Assembly: GCF_020616335.1 (NCBI RefSeq)
Contig: NZ_CP085051.1
Span: 2,418,001-2,482,000, forward strand
Direction of reading: 5' to 3'
Length of the DNA stretch: 64,000 nt
Source: Corynebacterium uberis
Lineage (GTDB): Bacteria > Actinomycetota > Actinomycetes > Mycobacteriales > Mycobacteriaceae
Both the position numbers and the translations under genes were made by a program. Positions within the stretch are counted from its first letter, which is position 1, and every line of letters starts with the position of its first letter. The notes under the pieces are model-generated. The model was not told where the DNA came from. It was given only the letters and a program-made list of their open reading frames with translations, and did not search any database. Positions 63,700-64,000 of this stretch are shown here, piece by piece.

Positions 63700-64000
63700 T
63701 CAGTGCCCGCGCCGCCGGGCACGCCGCCTTTCACAACGCTGCGCCCACCGAGCCTCCTGATCCTCGCGCCTACGCCGGGCCTGTTCTTTCTTGCGCCCCG
63801 CCTTGCTCAGCTCGAACTGGGCATGCAACGCCTGCCGGGCAGCGCCGGACACCGCGCTGTGGCGCTGGGCATTGAGAGCACGGTGCAACCGCTTCGGGTT
63901 GCCCTTTCGGGCGGGCTCAATCTGGCCGGGAACCGGCACAGCGGCGCGCGTTCTTTTCACCAGCTTCGCGCCATTGCGCAGAAGCCACTGATAAAGCTCT
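63700..64000 (-). CDS. DUF2992 (YjdF-like) family protein, 5' truncated by window
   Basis: The frame is open to the window edge on the minus strand, so the start is outside. ELYQWLLRNGAKL, NPKRLHRALNAQ and a very basic C-terminus (FELSKAGRKKEQARRR) match the later part of YjdF/DUF2992 proteins, whose genes are often found under azaaromatic-binding riboswitches. Any riboswitch would lie beyond the window. Function of the family is not settled. Confidence 0.7.
   Translation of the reverse strand, partial: ELYQWLLRNGAKLVKRTRAAVPVPGQIEPARKGNPKRLHRALNAQRHSAVSGAARQALHAQFELSKAGRKKEQARRRREDQEARWAQRCERRRARRRGH

Overview
The window looks like a high-GC chromosomal segment of a Corynebacterium species. 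The evidence is a corynebacterial gene set in a familiar order (an LCP ligase, a glycerophosphodiesterase, a 314-residue L-lactate dehydrogenase, msrA, sodA, a HrrSA-type two-component system, McbR, RsmP, then dnaB, rplI, ssb and rpsF, then a MalR-type regulator), mycolata families such as DUF6474, DUF5926, DUF5318 and Lsr2, and many probable leaderless genes whose TAnnnT -10 box lies 6-8 bases before the start codon. Family names come from recognising the proteins by eye; no search was run.

Layout. 0-8 kb: end of an amidase, CPBP protease, LCP ligase, DUF5926, GDPD, ldh, a HAD phosphatase, and divergent msrA and sodA. 8-13 kb: LURP-like protein, MFS exporter, a membrane protein ending in a single cupredoxin domain, DUF6474, Lsr2. 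13-19 kb: heme-type two-component system (hrrA/hrrS), mcbR, a GlsB-like protein, UspA, pseudouridine synthase, a Nudix-like protein. 19.4-25 kb: a complete rRNA operon on the minus strand with promoter and terminator. 25-32.3 kb: GntR regulator, NYN-domain protein, RsmP, thioredoxin, a copper P-type ATPase behind a CsoR-like operator, and a histidine-rich PadR regulator. 32.3-42.5 kb: dnaB, a GH15 hydrolase, an 800-base gap with a phased array of DnaA boxes, rplI-ssb-rpsF, a GT87 mannosyltransferase-like protein and PBP1A. 42.5-51 kb: two intergenic clusters of an undescribed repeat flank a MalR-Usp-SDR group, small membrane proteins, an MhuD-type heme-degrading enzyme, DUF1846, DoxX and Dps. 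51-57.5 kb: DNA glycosylase, aldo-keto reductase, cupin, and an HrtBA exporter divergent from a ChrSA-type two-component system. 57.5-60.2 kb: sensor kinase, a 67-residue secreted two-cysteine peptide and a response regulator, all on the minus strand. 60.2-64 kb: NAD(P)HX repair enzyme, VanZ, two paralogous membrane proteins and the end of a DUF2992 gene.

Three themes connect the genes. First, heme handling: two heme-type two-component systems, a heme exporter and an MhuD-like heme degrader. Second, metal and redox defence: SodA, MsrA, Dps, thioredoxin, copper ATPase and cupredoxin. Third, replication and cell-envelope functions around dnaB, ssb, PBP1A, GT87 and LCP.

The least explained signals are the kinase-peptide-regulator cluster at 57.5-59.8 kb, a 16-base word (GGGGGCGTCGATAAGC) found seven times exactly in both intergenic and coding DNA, a six-copy 80-base intergenic repeat, and six DnaA boxes spaced exactly 10 bases apart.
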